Assembly (NCBI GenBank): GCA_021295715.1
Contig: JAGWBV010000003.1
Location: 139,043-203,042, forward strand
Direction: 5' to 3'
Length of the DNA: 64,000 nt
Origin: Candidatus Poribacteria bacterium
GTDB lineage: Bacteria > Poribacteria > WGA-4E > WGA-3G
Both the position numbers and the translations under genes were made by a program. The first letter of the stretch is position 1. The number at the start of each line of letters is the position of its first letter. This document shows positions 8,510 through 17,386 of this stretch, piece after piece. A model generated the notes under the pieces. It had not been told where the DNA came from, searched no databases, and saw only the letters and a program-made list of their open reading frames with translations.

Positions 8510-9697
8510 ATGATCTCATTATCACAACGGAGCCAAAACGTAACGCCATCGTCCACTTTGGCGATCACCGCGAAAATCAACGCGCTGATCGCTGATGGCG
8601 TAGATGTCGTCAAATTCGGCGCAGGCGAACCCGATTTTGACACACCCGATTATATCAAAGATGCCGCAATCGCCGCACTCGATGCGGGATTCACGAAATA
8701 TACCCCTGTCCCCGGCACTCCCGAACTCCGAGAGGCAATCACAGAAAAATTCAAACGAGATAACGGTCTCAATTACAAACCTTCCGAAGTTATCGTCTCA
8801 TGCGGCGCTAAACACACCATCTATAACATTTTCCAAGCCATCTGTGATCCGAGCGACGAAGTCATCTTCGCCGCACCGTATTGGGTCAGCTACCCAGAAC
8901 AAGTTAAACTTGCGGGGGCAGTGCCGCGCGTCATCGAGACGACTCCGGCGCAGAACTTCTGTATGGCACCGGATCAAGTCGAGGCGGCCATCACGGCAAA
9001 AACGAAGGCGATCCTCGTTAACAGTCCGAGCAACCCGACTGGCACGACGTATGATGTGGATACACTCAAGGCAATCGCCGACCTCGCTGTGAAACACCAA
9101 ATCTATCTCATTTCCGATGAAATCTATGAGGCACTGCTCTACGACGGCGCAACGCACCAGAGTCCGGCTTCGTTCAACGCGGAGACGAAAGCGATTACCT
9201 TTGTTGTCAACGGAATGTCCAAAGCCTATTCGATGACAGGATGGCGGATCGGATACACCGCTGGTCCCGAAGACGTGGTATCGGCGATGTCGCGTATCCA
9301 ATCACACAGCACTTCAAATCCGACATCAATTGCACAAAAAGCCGCCGTTGTCGCACTTAACGAATCGCAGGACGCTGTCGAAGAGATGCGAAAAGCCTTC
9401 GAGGAACGCCGAGATGTGATCTGTCAACGTTTTGAGGAGATTGATGGGATCAGCTACGCCAGACCGCAGGGTGCGTTCTATATTTTTCCCGATTTCTCTG
9501 CACACTACGGCAGAACGCTGGGTGGTCAGAAGATCGAAAACTCGATGGATATAACCGACTACCTACTCAATTCGGCAGGCGTCGGTGTTGTGCCGGGGGA
9601 CGGTTTCGGTGCGGACAATCATTTACGGCTCTCCTTCGCTACCTCATCCGAGGAGATTAACCGCGGGCTGGATCGAATCAAAAAAGCGTTGGCGTAA
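8510..9697 (+). CDS. class I PLP-dependent aminotransferase (aspartate aminotransferase type)
   Basis: A 395-residue fold-type I aminotransferase that probably moves an amino group between aspartate (or a similar amino acid) and 2-oxoglutarate. The PLP lysine is Lys238 in VNGMSKAYSMTGWRIGY. Asn175 in NSPSNPTG and Asp203 in ISDEIYE contact the cofactor; GAGEPDFDTP near residue 38 is the usual N-terminal motif. The ribosome-binding site AAAGGAGAACGA precedes ATG. The family is broad; aspartate aminotransferase of the thermophile/Bacillus type (subgroup I-gamma) is the best guess. Confidence 0.88.
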   Translation: MISLSQRSQNVTPSSTLAITAKINALIADGVDVVKFGAGEPDFDTPDYIKDAAIAALDAGFTKYTPVPGTPELREAITEKFKRDNGLNYKPSEVIVSCGAKHTIYNIFQAICDPSDEVIFAAPYWVSYPEQVKLAGAVPRVIETTPAQNFCMAPDQVEAAITAKTKAILVNSPSNPTGTTYDVDTLKAIADLAVKHQIYLISDEIYEALLYDGATHQSPASFNAETKAITFVVNGMSKAYSMTGWRIGYTAGPEDVVSAMSRIQSHSTSNPTSIAQKAAVVALNESQDAVEEMRKAFEERRDVICQRFEEIDGISYARPQGAFYIFPDFSAHYGRTLGGQKIENSMDITDYLLNSAGVGVVPGDGFGADNHLRLSFATSSEEINRGLDRIKKALA

Positions 9698-9755
9698 AAT
9701 TCTCGTCTTGTCGTTCAAATAAACTTATGGCATTGTTGATGCTGTATACCTTGGA

Positions 9756-9790
9756 GGCACGCCGCTGAGCAACTGGCAGGCGTGCCTTTT
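9756..9790 (+). terminator. Rho-independent terminator after the aminotransferase gene
   Basis: GGCACGCC (9756-9763) and GGCGTGCC (9779-9786) form a perfect eight-base stem with a 15-base loop, followed by TTTT. It sits 59 bases after the aminotransferase stop codon and before the sulfatase gene. Confidence 0.7.
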
Positions 9791-9813
9791 AAGGACACAT
9801 AGGAGATACCATC

Positions 9814-11544
9814 GTGGCAGAACAGACGACACCGAACCTCGTTTTTGTAATTACGGATGACCAAGGTTACAGCGATTTGGGGTGCACCGGAAACCCTATT
9901 ATCAACACACCGAATCTGGACGCACTTGCGGCAGAGAGCGTACAACTACAGAATCTGCACGTCGGTCCGACCTGTTCACCGACACGCGCAGGGATTATGA
10001 CGGGGCATTACTGCAACTCCACCGGGGTGTGGCATACCATCGGCGGACGCTCCCTCCTCCGCAGCAATGAAGTCACGATGGCAGACATCTTCCGACGCAA
10101 CGGCTATAAGACGGGTATGTTCGGGAAATGGCATCTCGGCGACAATTACCCGTTCCGTCCACACGACAGAGGTTTTGACGAAGCCCTCTACCACGGCGGT
10201 GGCGGCATCAGTCAAACTCCGGACTATTGGGGCAATGACTATTTCGACGATACCTATTTCCGCAACGGTTCCGAACAACCCTTCGACGGTTACTGCACAG
10301 ATGTCTGGTTTCAAGAAGCGATGGCGTTCATTGAGAGACAAGCGGAAGGGAATCAGAACCGTCCGTTTTTCTGTTATCTCTCTACCAACGCGCCGCACGG
10401 TCCATTCCGTGTCCCCGATGCCTACGGTGAGGTATACCGACGGAAAGGCGTAGAAGGCGACCGTGCGAATTTCTGGGGTATGATCACCAATATCGACGAC
10501 AACATGGCGCGGTTGCGGCACCATCTCCGAGTCCTGGGGCTTGAGGAAAACACGATTCTCATTTTCATGACCGATAATGGTTCCGCCGCTGGATGTGATC
10601 TGGATGCCCAACAGTTCGTCACGGCAGGCTACAACGCCGGAATGCGCGGTAGAAAAGGGTCACCTTATGAAGGTGGGCACCGTGTGCCACTGTTTATGCA
10701 TTGGCCCGATGGTGGCTTCACCGAAAAGCACGAGGTGCATGAACTCACCGCAAACATTGACCTACTCCCGACGCTGATAGATCTGTGCGATCTTGAGGTC
10801 TCCTCGAACACGCACTTCCACGGCGAGAGTATTGTCCCGTTGTTGAAAGACGAAACGGAGTCATGGGAGGAACGGGTTGTTGTCACCGATTCGCAGCGCG
10901 TTGAGAACCCGATTAAGTGGAAAGACAGCGCGACGATGTCGCAACAGTGGCGACTCATCAATGGAACTGAACTTTACGATATACAAGCCGATCCCGGACA
11001 ACGGCACGACATCGCTGGCGAACATCCTGAAGTCGTTGCGGAACTCCGTGAACATTATGAAGTGTGGTGGAAACTGGTTTCGGAACGGTTTGATGAGGAC
11101 TGTCCGATCGTTATCGGGACGCAAAACGAACCCGTTACGTGTATTACGACCCACGATTGGCACGGGGAAGCACAAGCTTGGAATCACGGAATGATTCGCC
11201 GAGGAATGGAATGCAACGGTTATTGGGCAATTGAGATTCCTGAAGACGGGGAGTACAGTTTCGAGTTACGTCGGTGGCCCCTCGCCGAGGATCGGGCAAT
11301 AACGGATGGCATTCCGGGTGAGCACATTGACCTTTACAACGGTGGTAAGGCTCTGCCATTAACAGCCGCGGAAATCCGTATCGGGGATCAGGTTGCCACG
11401 AAAACAATTCCATCAGATGCGAAGGGCGTAACGTTTACGTTCTATCTCACCGCTGGTCAGACACGCATGCATACCGAGTTCACCGACGAAGCGGGTGCGT
11501 TGGCAATCGGTGCGTATTATGTGTATGCGAAACGGGTGATTTGA
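9814..11544 (+). CDS. type I sulfatase (arylsulfatase-like)
   Basis: A formylglycine-dependent sulfatase of 576 residues, expected to hydrolyse sulfate esters on polysaccharides or small molecules. Asp15-Asp16 (ITDDQGYSD) bind the metal. The maturation motif CSPTR is at residues 54-58, with Cys54 converted to formylglycine. FGKWHLGD and FMTDNGSAAG are further active-site segments. After about residue 440 a C-terminal extension follows that is longer than in minimal sulfatases. The start is a GTG preceded by AGGAGAT. No signal peptide is visible, which is unusual for an enzyme of exported polysaccharides and suggests an intracellular substrate. No formylglycine-generating enzyme gene is in the window. 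Confidence 0.9.
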   Translation: MAEQTTPNLVFVITDDQGYSDLGCTGNPIINTPNLDALAAESVQLQNLHVGPTCSPTRAGIMTGHYCNSTGVWHTIGGRSLLRSNEVTMADIFRRNGYKTGMFGKWHLGDNYPFRPHDRGFDEALYHGGGGISQTPDYWGNDYFDDTYFRNGSEQPFDGYCTDVWFQEAMAFIERQAEGNQNRPFFCYLSTNAPHGPFRVPDAYGEVYRRKGVEGDRANFWGMITNIDDNMARLRHHLRVLGLEENTILIFMTDNGSAAGCDLDAQQFVTAGYNAGMRGRKGSPYEGGHRVPLFMHWPDGGFTEKHEVHELTANIDLLPTLIDLCDLEVSSNTHFHGESIVPLLKDETESWEERVVVTDSQRVENPIKWKDSATMSQQWRLINGTELYDIQADPGQRHDIAGEHPEVVAELREHYEVWWKLVSERFDEDCPIVIGTQNEPVTCITTHDWHGEAQAWNHGMIRRGMECNGYWAIEIPEDGEYSFELRRWPLAEDRAITDGIPGEHIDLYNGGKALPLTAAEIRIGDQVATKTIPSDAKGVTFTFYLTAGQTRMHTEFTDEAGALAIGAYYVYAKRVI

Positions 11545-11554
11545 GGAACGGTGT

Positions 11555-12046
11555 TTATTGGTAGACAGGAGCGGTTGCGACGCGGGAAAATAGGCGGGCA
11601 AGTTCATCCGCTGACACACCGAGGTTCTCTTCAAGATCCTTTTGGGTTAACCCAAGTTGTTGGAGACCAAGGCTCTCTTTAAATTCTTCTTGCGTCAACC
11701 CAAAATTACGGTAACCCTGAATGATGGTTTTTAGATACCATTTTGAAGGTGCTTCAACATCCTTCTCATACATCTCTCTCATCCTGTAAAACATGACACC
11801 GTCTTGGTAATACTTGCCGTAATAGTCAGGATAACCCTCATAGGTATCAAGTGCCTCTTCGTGATCCTCTGTAATTTCCCAGAGTCCCCCGTGGACTGTA
11901 CACCCTTCCAGAGGAATAATATCGGCGTGGTATTTAAAAACAAGGCGAAACCCTTCGAGTTGGAACTTCTCTATGTGCGTGACACCCGGGCACCGCTGTT
12001 GCATGTGAGAGCGGTTCATGTTGGATCCATAAGCAAAATATATCAT
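11555..12046 (-). CDS. gamma-glutamylcyclotransferase-like protein
   Basis: A 163-residue protein of the GGCT/AIG2 fold, whose members release 5-oxoproline from gamma-glutamyl peptides or related compounds. The N-terminal FAYGSNMN is the diagnostic YGSN loop, and DTYEGYPDYYGKY holds the catalytic glutamate. A C-terminal helical extension with two near-repeats (GLTQEEFKESLGLQQL and GLTQKDLEENLGVSAD) is not part of the core fold and may mediate interaction. The ATG follows the leader repeat ending CCGCAAGGTG. It converges with the sulfatase gene, 10 bases apart. Confidence 0.82.
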   Translation of the reverse strand: MIYFAYGSNMNRSHMQQRCPGVTHIEKFQLEGFRLVFKYHADIIPLEGCTVHGGLWEITEDHEEALDTYEGYPDYYGKYYQDGVMFYRMREMYEKDVEAPSKWYLKTIIQGYRNFGLTQEEFKESLGLQQLGLTQKDLEENLGVSADELARLFSRVATAPVYQ

Positions 12047-12326
12047 ATTTTAATTTCACCTTGCGGAGGAATCACGGGCGTTTGAACTTTCACGGGCGTT
12101 GCCTATATCCGCTTTTCATTCCATTACGAGCTACGAGTTTTGAAACTATCTTAAGAGCAACCGTTTGTTAGACGACTACCTCTCAACTGACTGCTACTTT
12201 TGCCTTGCGGTTAAACTTCGAGCGTTTAGACCTTTCCGTGCGTTTCTCAGCCTCAAACACGAAAAGCATCAAGTTACAAGTCTCGTTACTTATCCGCAAG
12301 AGATAATTAAAAACCGTAAGTGACAA
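12047..12326 (-). repeat. CCGCAAGGT leader repeats, copies 2 and 3
   Basis: The stretch 12047-12148 reads on the minus strand into the start codon at 12046 through CCGCAAGGTGAAATTAAAAT and is a copy of the leader repeat. A second, more diverged copy (CTTGCGGTTAAAC on the plus strand) begins near 12201 and is not attached to a gene start. No open frame was found in this gap. Confidence 0.55.
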
Positions 12327-13076
12327 TTAAAAATGTGACTTCAGTCTTCCCCAGACCACAGGGAGTTTACCCGACGGCTCCACAGCAAAAGCGGTAAAGG
12401 AGATACCGTCGTTCATAATGCTCTGAACTTCATCTTCGGTGAGTCCATCGTTGAAGAGACCGACCTCGTCCATAATCGTGGCGGAGAGGAAACCGGTTCC
12501 TTTATCCGTCGCGAGCCACGCCGTCTGATCCTGGTCTTGGAGTTGGAACTTCGGCACCTTTTGTGAGACTTCCTCTTCACCGTTGACGTAGATTGTGCAG
12601 GTTTCCCCATCGTAGACATTGGCGACATGATACCAGGTTCCATCTTTGACGGTCACACCACTGGCGACATCCCAAGTGTTCGTCCAACTGCGGAGGAGGT
12701 TGCCACCGTTTTTGTAAGGAACATAGCGGTTGTTGCTCTGATCCCATATCGAGAAATAGTTCTGTTGACCGCCGATGTCGGTAAAGTTTATCCACAGAGT
12801 GAATGTCACTTTATCTTCAATTACGCCTTTACCGAGCGGAATCGTGACTGTCCCACCCTTTTTGATTTCAAGGGCACCATCAAACTTGCCTTCTGCCCAT
12901 TCGCCTCGTGTAATCGTGCCTTTACGCCCGTTTTCAGAGATGTCTTCAGCGACATCGCCTTTACCTTCGTCCATTAACCAGATACCTACAATCCTATCCG
13001 GATCGATCTCAGCTTGACTATAGCCGACGACCAGACTTAGCGCGAGTATCGTGCAGACAAATATTCTTATTCTCAT
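12327..13076 (-). CDS. secreted LamG/concanavalin-fold protein with C-terminal WG tag
   Basis: A 249-residue exported protein. The first 22 residues are a clear signal peptide (MRIRIFVCTILALSLVVGYS, cleaved after QA). The rest is one LamG-like jelly-roll domain: VGIWLMDEGKGDVAED at the start, DGTWYHVANVYDG and IYVNGEEE in the middle, and MDEVGLFNDGLTEDEV at the end, the usual closing strand. Such domains bind carbohydrate or protein. The last residues (AVEPSGKLPVVWGRLK) match the tag shared by eight other exported proteins here. No partner genes adjoin it; the gene is transcribed toward the GGCT gene. Confidence 0.85.
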   Translation of the reverse strand: MRIRIFVCTILALSLVVGYSQAEIDPDRIVGIWLMDEGKGDVAEDISENGRKGTITRGEWAEGKFDGALEIKKGGTVTIPLGKGVIEDKVTFTLWINFTDIGGQQNYFSIWDQSNNRYVPYKNGGNLLRSWTNTWDVASGVTVKDGTWYHVANVYDGETCTIYVNGEEEVSQKVPKFQLQDQDQTAWLATDKGTGFLSATIMDEVGLFNDGLTEDEVQSIMNDGISFTAFAVEPSGKLPVVWGRLKSHF

Positions 13077-13218
13077 GGATTTGCGCTCCTTTTTTGTTGT
13101 TCAGAGAATCATGACCCAAAAACGTTTCTACTGGCAGAAAAGCAATCGGTATGTTAATTACATTAGACTGATTAAGTATATTGCAAGTTTAATCCGATTT
13201 CGCACCTACAATTGAGTC

Positions 13219-13253
13219 GGAAGATCGCGAGTAAAACTCGCTCCTACAGAAGA
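13219..13253. repeat. REP-like palindromic repeat
   Basis: GATCGCGAGTAAAACTCGCTCCTACAGAAG is an imperfect palindrome ending in CTCCTACAGAAG. The same ending closes similar palindromes near 23550-23586, 31861-31896, 47930-47966 and 62127-62158; it resembles the REP elements of other bacteria. Confidence 0.55.
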
Positions 13254-13274
13254 CCTAAACGTCCGAAATATAAT

Positions 13275-13303
13275 TTGACAAGGGACGAAAATTCGGGTAT
13301 ACT
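13275..13303 (+). promoter_or_regulatory. sigma-70 promoter for tRNA-Leu
   Basis: TTGACA (13275-13280) and TATACT (13298-13303) with a 17-base spacer end 10 bases before the tRNA. This is nearly ideal consensus, as expected for a tRNA gene. Confidence 0.8.
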
Positions 13304-13313
13304 ATAATTGCTC

Positions 13314-13399
13314 GCCGGGATGCTGAAATTTGGTAGACAGGCTAGGTTCAGGGTCTAGTGTGCTTTATGCGCGTAAGGGTTCGAGTCCCTTTCCCGGCA
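13314..13399 (+). tRNA. tRNA-Leu (anticodon CAG)
   Basis: The sequence folds as a class II tRNA of 86 bases. The acceptor stem is GCCGGGA/TCCCGGC with discriminator A. The anticodon stem is CTAGG/TCTAG around loop TTCAGGG, giving anticodon CAG, and the T-arm carries GGTTCGAGTCC. A long variable arm is present, as in tRNA-Leu. The 3' CCA is not encoded. Confidence 0.95.
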
Positions 13400-13426
13400 T
13401 TCACTGACAAATTTAAGAATCAATCG

Positions 13427-13909
13427 GTGGAGAACACTCACTTGGACAATGAAGACGGAAAAACGCTCCAAGATTTAGAGCAGGCTGACAAATATGTTGC
13501 TTTTCCGGGCGGAATCCCGAAAAAATGGTTAAATCCAGCGTTTTACAGTTTTGTCATTGTCTTTATTGGATACGCTTCGTGGGTTATAAGCGGTGAAATT
13601 CGTGAAGGTAGAAAAACCGGAACGCCGGTACTGGAAACAGCAGAATCCATCACAACGCATCTGTCGGCTTTTACTGTTCTATTAACAATACTGACTATCG
13701 TTTTTTGTAAAGGATTGGAGCGTATTATGTATTATTTAGACGCGAAACGAATCGCCGAACAAGAACGACAGCGCGCCGAACGGGCGGAACAACTTTTGGA
13801 ACAAGAACGACAGCGCGCCGAACAAGAACGACAGCGCGCCGAACAAGAACGACAGCGCGCCGAACGGGCGGAACAACTTTTGGAACAGGCGAAAAAGAAC
13901 AATTCTTAA
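13427..13909 (+). CDS. small membrane protein with a charged coiled-coil tail
   Basis: No family is recognised. The frame is open from inside the tRNA gene, so the true start is probably GTG 13427 or TTG 13442; both lack a strong ribosome-binding site. The roughly 160-residue product has two probable membrane segments (FYSFVIVFIGYASWVI and FTVLLTILTIVFC). It ends in a long Glu/Gln/Arg-rich helix built from repeats of ERQRAEQ and ERAEQLLEQ. At DNA level the tail is a tandem array of 21-base units (13760-13880), so its length may vary between strains. The tail should form a cytoplasmic coiled coil. That the frame is a real gene is likely but not certain. Confidence 0.6.
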   Translation: MENTHLDNEDGKTLQDLEQADKYVAFPGGIPKKWLNPAFYSFVIVFIGYASWVISGEIREGRKTGTPVLETAESITTHLSAFTVLLTILTIVFCKGLERIMYYLDAKRIAEQERQRAERAEQLLEQERQRAEQERQRAEQERQRAERAEQLLEQAKKNNS

Positions 13910-14036
13910 CCAAACGCTTCTGACTTTGAGCCAATTTTCCACCTTGGACGCGTTCGCAGTGGATAACGTTTCCGCCTCGAGGGTCCCTCACACTTCCGTT
14001 CGTGTGGTGCCTGTTCTTACTGATAGATAGAAAACG

Positions 14037-15245
14037 TCATTCCCTGCGCAACGTCTCCGGTACCAACCACAGGAAAATGCTCACGGCGAGATAACCGATG
14101 CTCCCTAACGCGAAGCCGGAATAACTCAATCCGAACAGATCGGCAAGATTGCCGACGATAACTGGTCCTGCCGAACCGCCGAAATCACCCGTGAGCCGCC
14201 ACAAACCCAAGAACTCTCCTGTTCCGTCGCGGGGTGCCAAGTCTGCACCGAGTGTCATCATTGTCCCGGAAGCGATACCGTTCCCCATCCGCATGAAGAT
14301 TGCCGCAAGCAGCAGTCCCGTAAATGTCCCAGTAAACGGCATCAACACCATCCCTGTAGCAAAAATGAAAACCCCGGGCACCGTTGCATATCTTCGACCA
14401 AACCGATCCATCATATGGCCAGCTATTGGGAACATTGACATATCTACTGCTGAGGAGATCATGACGACCGAGCGAACCTGTTGTGTCGTTAACCCGACCA
14501 CCTCATCCGCATAGAGCGGGATAATGATATTGCACCCGCGGCGCAGCGTCTGAACACATACCTGTCCGACCCCTGCAGTAGCGAGGAGCCGTGCATGCTG
14601 ACGCGAGATCTCAAGGAGATGTTTTAGGTAAGGCATCTTCTTCCCTGCCACTTCGGTTGTGGTGCGCCGCGTCCCAGGAATAAAGAAGAAACAGAGGAAC
14701 AGGTTCAGCATCACAATGCCGGCATAGATGAAGAAGGGAAAACGTAGGTTTACCCCAAGAAAGATAGAGCAGAACTGCCCCGCGAAGGTGCCCATCCGAT
14801 TCACACCGCCGAACAGGGCAATCGCTCTCCCACGATTCGCTATCGGAATTACATCCGTCATATACGCATGCCGTGCCAGCATCCACAAAGCTTGTCCAAT
14901 GCCCCCCAGTAACTGGGCACCGATCAATTGGAAGAAATTCCCAGCCGTTCCCATGCCCAGTGTTGACAGCCCTATCATAACTAAACCGACCAACATTGAT
15001 GGTTTGCGACCGAGTCGTTCCACTAAAATGCCAGCGGGAATATTTCCAAGCACACCAACAGCAAGGACAACTGTCGTCAACGTATAGGATAACTCAAACG
15101 ATTTAACATAAATCGAAAGCGTCGGTGAAACGATACCCCCGCCTGTTGCCAACAGAAACGCTGGAATATAGATGGGAAAGATGAGTGAGGTTCGGCTAAA
15201 TTTGCGGTGGTTCAATTTGGGTCTATAGACGTGGAAACCCTCCAC
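14037..15245 (-). CDS. MFS transporter
   Basis: A 402-residue major facilitator superfamily permease with about 12 hydrophobic segments. The loop between helices 2 and 3 carries the family motif in the form GILVERLGRKPSMLVG, and the equivalent loop in the second half reads GHMMDRFGRRYATVPG. The protein is of the drug-efflux-like type (DHA), but the substrate cannot be predicted. The start is a GTG without a strong ribosome-binding site; a TTG 11 codons downstream (LNHRKF) is an alternative. No regulator gene is adjacent. Confidence 0.87.
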   Translation of the reverse strand: MEGFHVYRPKLNHRKFSRTSLIFPIYIPAFLLATGGGIVSPTLSIYVKSFELSYTLTTVVLAVGVLGNIPAGILVERLGRKPSMLVGLVMIGLSTLGMGTAGNFFQLIGAQLLGGIGQALWMLARHAYMTDVIPIANRGRAIALFGGVNRMGTFAGQFCSIFLGVNLRFPFFIYAGIVMLNLFLCFFFIPGTRRTTTEVAGKKMPYLKHLLEISRQHARLLATAGVGQVCVQTLRRGCNIIIPLYADEVVGLTTQQVRSVVMISSAVDMSMFPIAGHMMDRFGRRYATVPGVFIFATGMVLMPFTGTFTGLLLAAIFMRMGNGIASGTMMTLGADLAPRDGTGEFLGLWRLTGDFGGSAGPVIVGNLADLFGLSYSGFALGSIGYLAVSIFLWLVPETLRRE

Positions 15246-15462
15246 TGGAGAACTTCATTGGAAGATTCGGAAATCGGAGCGTTTTGCAAACGCTTACGGA
15301 CGGGCGAGGGTGTTGCTCATTCCTTCGTCTGTGATCAACACCGTTACCATCTACCACTTCGTTGCAGATGATCGCCTGTCCAAAAAAATCCAATGCGAAG
15401 AAAGTGTTTCCACCCTCCTACATGGGATCTTGGGGTTCCTCTATAGGAACCGAAACCGATAG
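15246..15462. repeat. intergenic gap with a partial copy of the GAAGAAAGTGTTTCC repeat
   Basis: At 15386-15411 the sequence AATCCAATGCGAAGAAAGTG matches the core of the repeats at 7433-7476 and 45621-45666, here without its other half. No gene or convincing terminator is seen in the gap. Confidence 0.5.
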
Positions 15463-15999
15463 TTAAAACAGCGCGTCCGCATAGCATGTATACGTCGCCT
15501 CATCGAACAGCACAAATTGAACAGATGCTGGCGCGGTGTCGCTCTGTTGCAGAAAACCTCTCACCGTGGTCAGTGCAACGAGTACCGCTTTCTCTGTCGG
15601 GTAACCAAAGACACCGGTGCTAATAGAAGGAAAAGCGATACTTTGAACACCGTTTTCTATAGCAAGTCGGAGGCACTCTTGATAACAACTCGCAAGCAGT
15701 TCAGGCTCACCCGAATTTCCACCGTCCCAAACGGGTCCGACGGTGTGAATCACGTATTTTGCGTGGAGATCGCCGCCTGTCGTAATAACCGCTTTACCGG
15801 TAGGACAGCCCCCCTCACGGGCGCGAATCTCCGCACAGGCTTGCTCGATGGCATCGCCACCCGCGCGACGTATTGCACCATCCACACCACCACCACCGAC
15901 AAGCGCACTGTTCGCTGCGTTCACGATAGCATCAACCGGTGCTTTGGTTATGTCGCCTTGGATGAGTTCTAAACCGGTTTGTGCAATCTGTGTTTTCAT
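15463..15999 (-). CDS. macrodomain protein (O-acetyl-ADP-ribose deacetylase type)
   Basis: A 178-residue stand-alone macrodomain that should bind ADP-ribose and remove acetyl or ADP-ribosyl groups. The key segments of the YmdB/MacroD group are present: GDITKAPVDAIVNAANSAL, then GGGGVDGAIRRAGG (ligand loop), and SISTGVFGYP near the end. Its ATG is directly after the stop of the DUF58 gene, with an AGGAGG ribosome-binding site, so the two are cotranscribed and probably translationally coupled. Confidence 0.92.
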   Translation of the reverse strand: MKTQIAQTGLELIQGDITKAPVDAIVNAANSALVGGGGVDGAIRRAGGDAIEQACAEIRAREGGCPTGKAVITTGGDLHAKYVIHTVGPVWDGGNSGEPELLASCYQECLRLAIENGVQSIAFPSISTGVFGYPTEKAVLVALTTVRGFLQQSDTAPASVQFVLFDEATYTCYADALF

Positions 16000-16001
16000 T
16001 T

Positions 16002-16898
16002 TTACCTCCTCTGAATCAAACCTGTTCTGTGCAGCTCCTGTAAGATAAAGGGTTCTATAGGCATATCACCTTTTAGTTGTGTGTAACCAACCCCTTGGTC
16101 GGTACAGAAGCGTTGTAAGGTGTCGCAAAATGTCTGTTGTTGATTCTGGTATTGCGAGAGCGTTTCCGGATTGATTGTGATGGGTCTCGTTACGCCGGTT
16201 TCGGCATCCTCTACCAACCAGTCTCCACCCGTAGATCCGTTTTCCAACATCTGCGGGTTCATCTCCTCTGGACTCATCAGGTGGATAGCTGTGAGCGAGA
16301 AGCCGCGTCCTGCAAGCAATGTGAAGCCCTGTTCATAGCCATTCGGATCCAAAAAATCGGAAAGAATGACAACAGCGCACGGGTGTCGTTGATACATCGG
16401 AAGCTGCTTGAGACATTCCGTCAGCCGCGTTTGCCCATCATCTGCAACAATTGCGGTCAAGATCCTTGTGAGACGTGAAAATTGTGATGTACTCGACACG
16501 GGTGGTAGTGCAACGGAGAGCCGTTCAGCACAGGTATAGACAGCAACACTATCCGTGTGCCCCAAAGCGATATAGCCTAATGCTGCGGCAATCTGTTTGG
16601 CACATGCTAACTTGGTGGGTGAACCAAACGCCATAGAACGACTGTTATCAATGAGAAGTGCAAGCGGTAATCCCTCGTCAGCGTGGAAGAGTTTGATAAA
16701 GAGTTTCCCCAAACGCGCATAGATGTTCCAATCGACATGCCGTAGGTCGTCGCCAGGTTCATAGACGCGATAATCGGCAAACTCCATACCTACACCCCGG
16801 TTCAGACTCCGGCGCTCACCTCTGAATTTACCTCGGAACGAGCGATAGGATCGGATATGGAAGGGTTCAAGCTGCTTTAAGAATTGCGGTGTAAGCAT
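16002..16898 (-). CDS. DUF58 domain protein with von Willebrand-like fold
   Basis: A 298-residue DUF58 protein. The conserved block RNRGVGMEFADYRVYEPGDD-L-RHVDWNIYAR defines the family and is followed by the LALLIDNSRSMAFG segment, a vWA-like metal-binding motif (DxSxS). Such proteins work with MoxR ATPases in complex assembly. A MoxR gene lies 13 kb away on the same strand. The start is ATG 16898 (MLTPQFLKQL), directly after the leader repeat; a further upstream TTG frame would be within the repeat. The macrodomain gene follows immediately. Confidence 0.87.
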   Translation of the reverse strand: MLTPQFLKQLEPFHIRSYRSFRGKFRGERRSLNRGVGMEFADYRVYEPGDDLRHVDWNIYARLGKLFIKLFHADEGLPLALLIDNSRSMAFGSPTKLACAKQIAAALGYIALGHTDSVAVYTCAERLSVALPPVSSTSQFSRLTRILTAIVADDGQTRLTECLKQLPMYQRHPCAVVILSDFLDPNGYEQGFTLLAGRGFSLTAIHLMSPEEMNPQMLENGSTGGDWLVEDAETGVTRPITINPETLSQYQNQQQTFCDTLQRFCTDQGVGYTQLKGDMPIEPFILQELHRTGLIQRR

Positions 16899-16990
16899 TT
16901 TAATGATACCTTGCGGGAGAACAAGGGAATTAGGAATTTGAGGGTTTTTGATCAGCATCCGCCTACGCCGTTGTTGCAGGCTACGTTTTG
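16896..16990 (-). repeat. CCGCAAGGT leader repeat, copy 4
   Basis: On the minus strand this copy ends CCGCAAGGTATCATTAAA directly before ATG 16898. About 70 bases upstream it shares GTAGCCTGCAACAACGGCG with copies 5 and 7. Confidence 0.65.
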
Positions 16991-17386
16991 GGTATTACTA
17001 AAAATACAAGCCTGTAAAGATCGAAGAAACCTATTATGAATACTGATTCAAACAATCTCCCGTATATCCGCCTACGCCTGTTTTGCAATGAGGATGCAGG
17101 CTTATGTCTTTAACCATTCTTAATACGGGTCGCACTCTTTTCCTGTAGGAGCGAGCTGTGCTCTCGATCTTACTGGATTCCTACATCCTTTTTAGTCTCC
17201 AATATAGTATTTGACACAATTATTGGAAATAGGTTTATGCGAGTTGGATTTCAGTGGAAAGTCGCGACCGGGAGGTCATTCCGACAAGATGGGTCGTCAG
17301 CAATCAGCAAAGAGCGGAAGAGTTCGGAATTAGAAATCTCTCCTACAAGTGTTTGTCGGCATGCTTCATAAAGGAATGCTACGGCG
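16991..17386. other. gene-free region with REP-like repeats
   Basis: No coding frame is supported. REP-like palindromes lie at about 17142-17172 (CTGTAGGAGCGAGCTGTGCT) and 17252-17288 (GTCGCGACCGGGAGGTCATT), the first in opposite orientation to most others, plus a third partial copy near 17324-17350 ending CTCTCCTACAAG. Confidence 0.5.

Noticed and set aside
9976..10611. Minus-strand frame of 211 codons inside the sulfatase
   Set aside because: Opposite the catalytic domain of the sulfatase, with no motif of its own.
13314..13399. tRNA-Leu as an integration site of a genomic island
   Set aside because: No integrase gene and no repeated copy of the tRNA 3' end were seen in the window.
13760..13880. 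Regular 21-base repeats that could be taken for a CRISPR array
   Set aside because: The units follow each other without spacers and encode heptad-like ERQRAEQ repeats in one frame of a coding gene.
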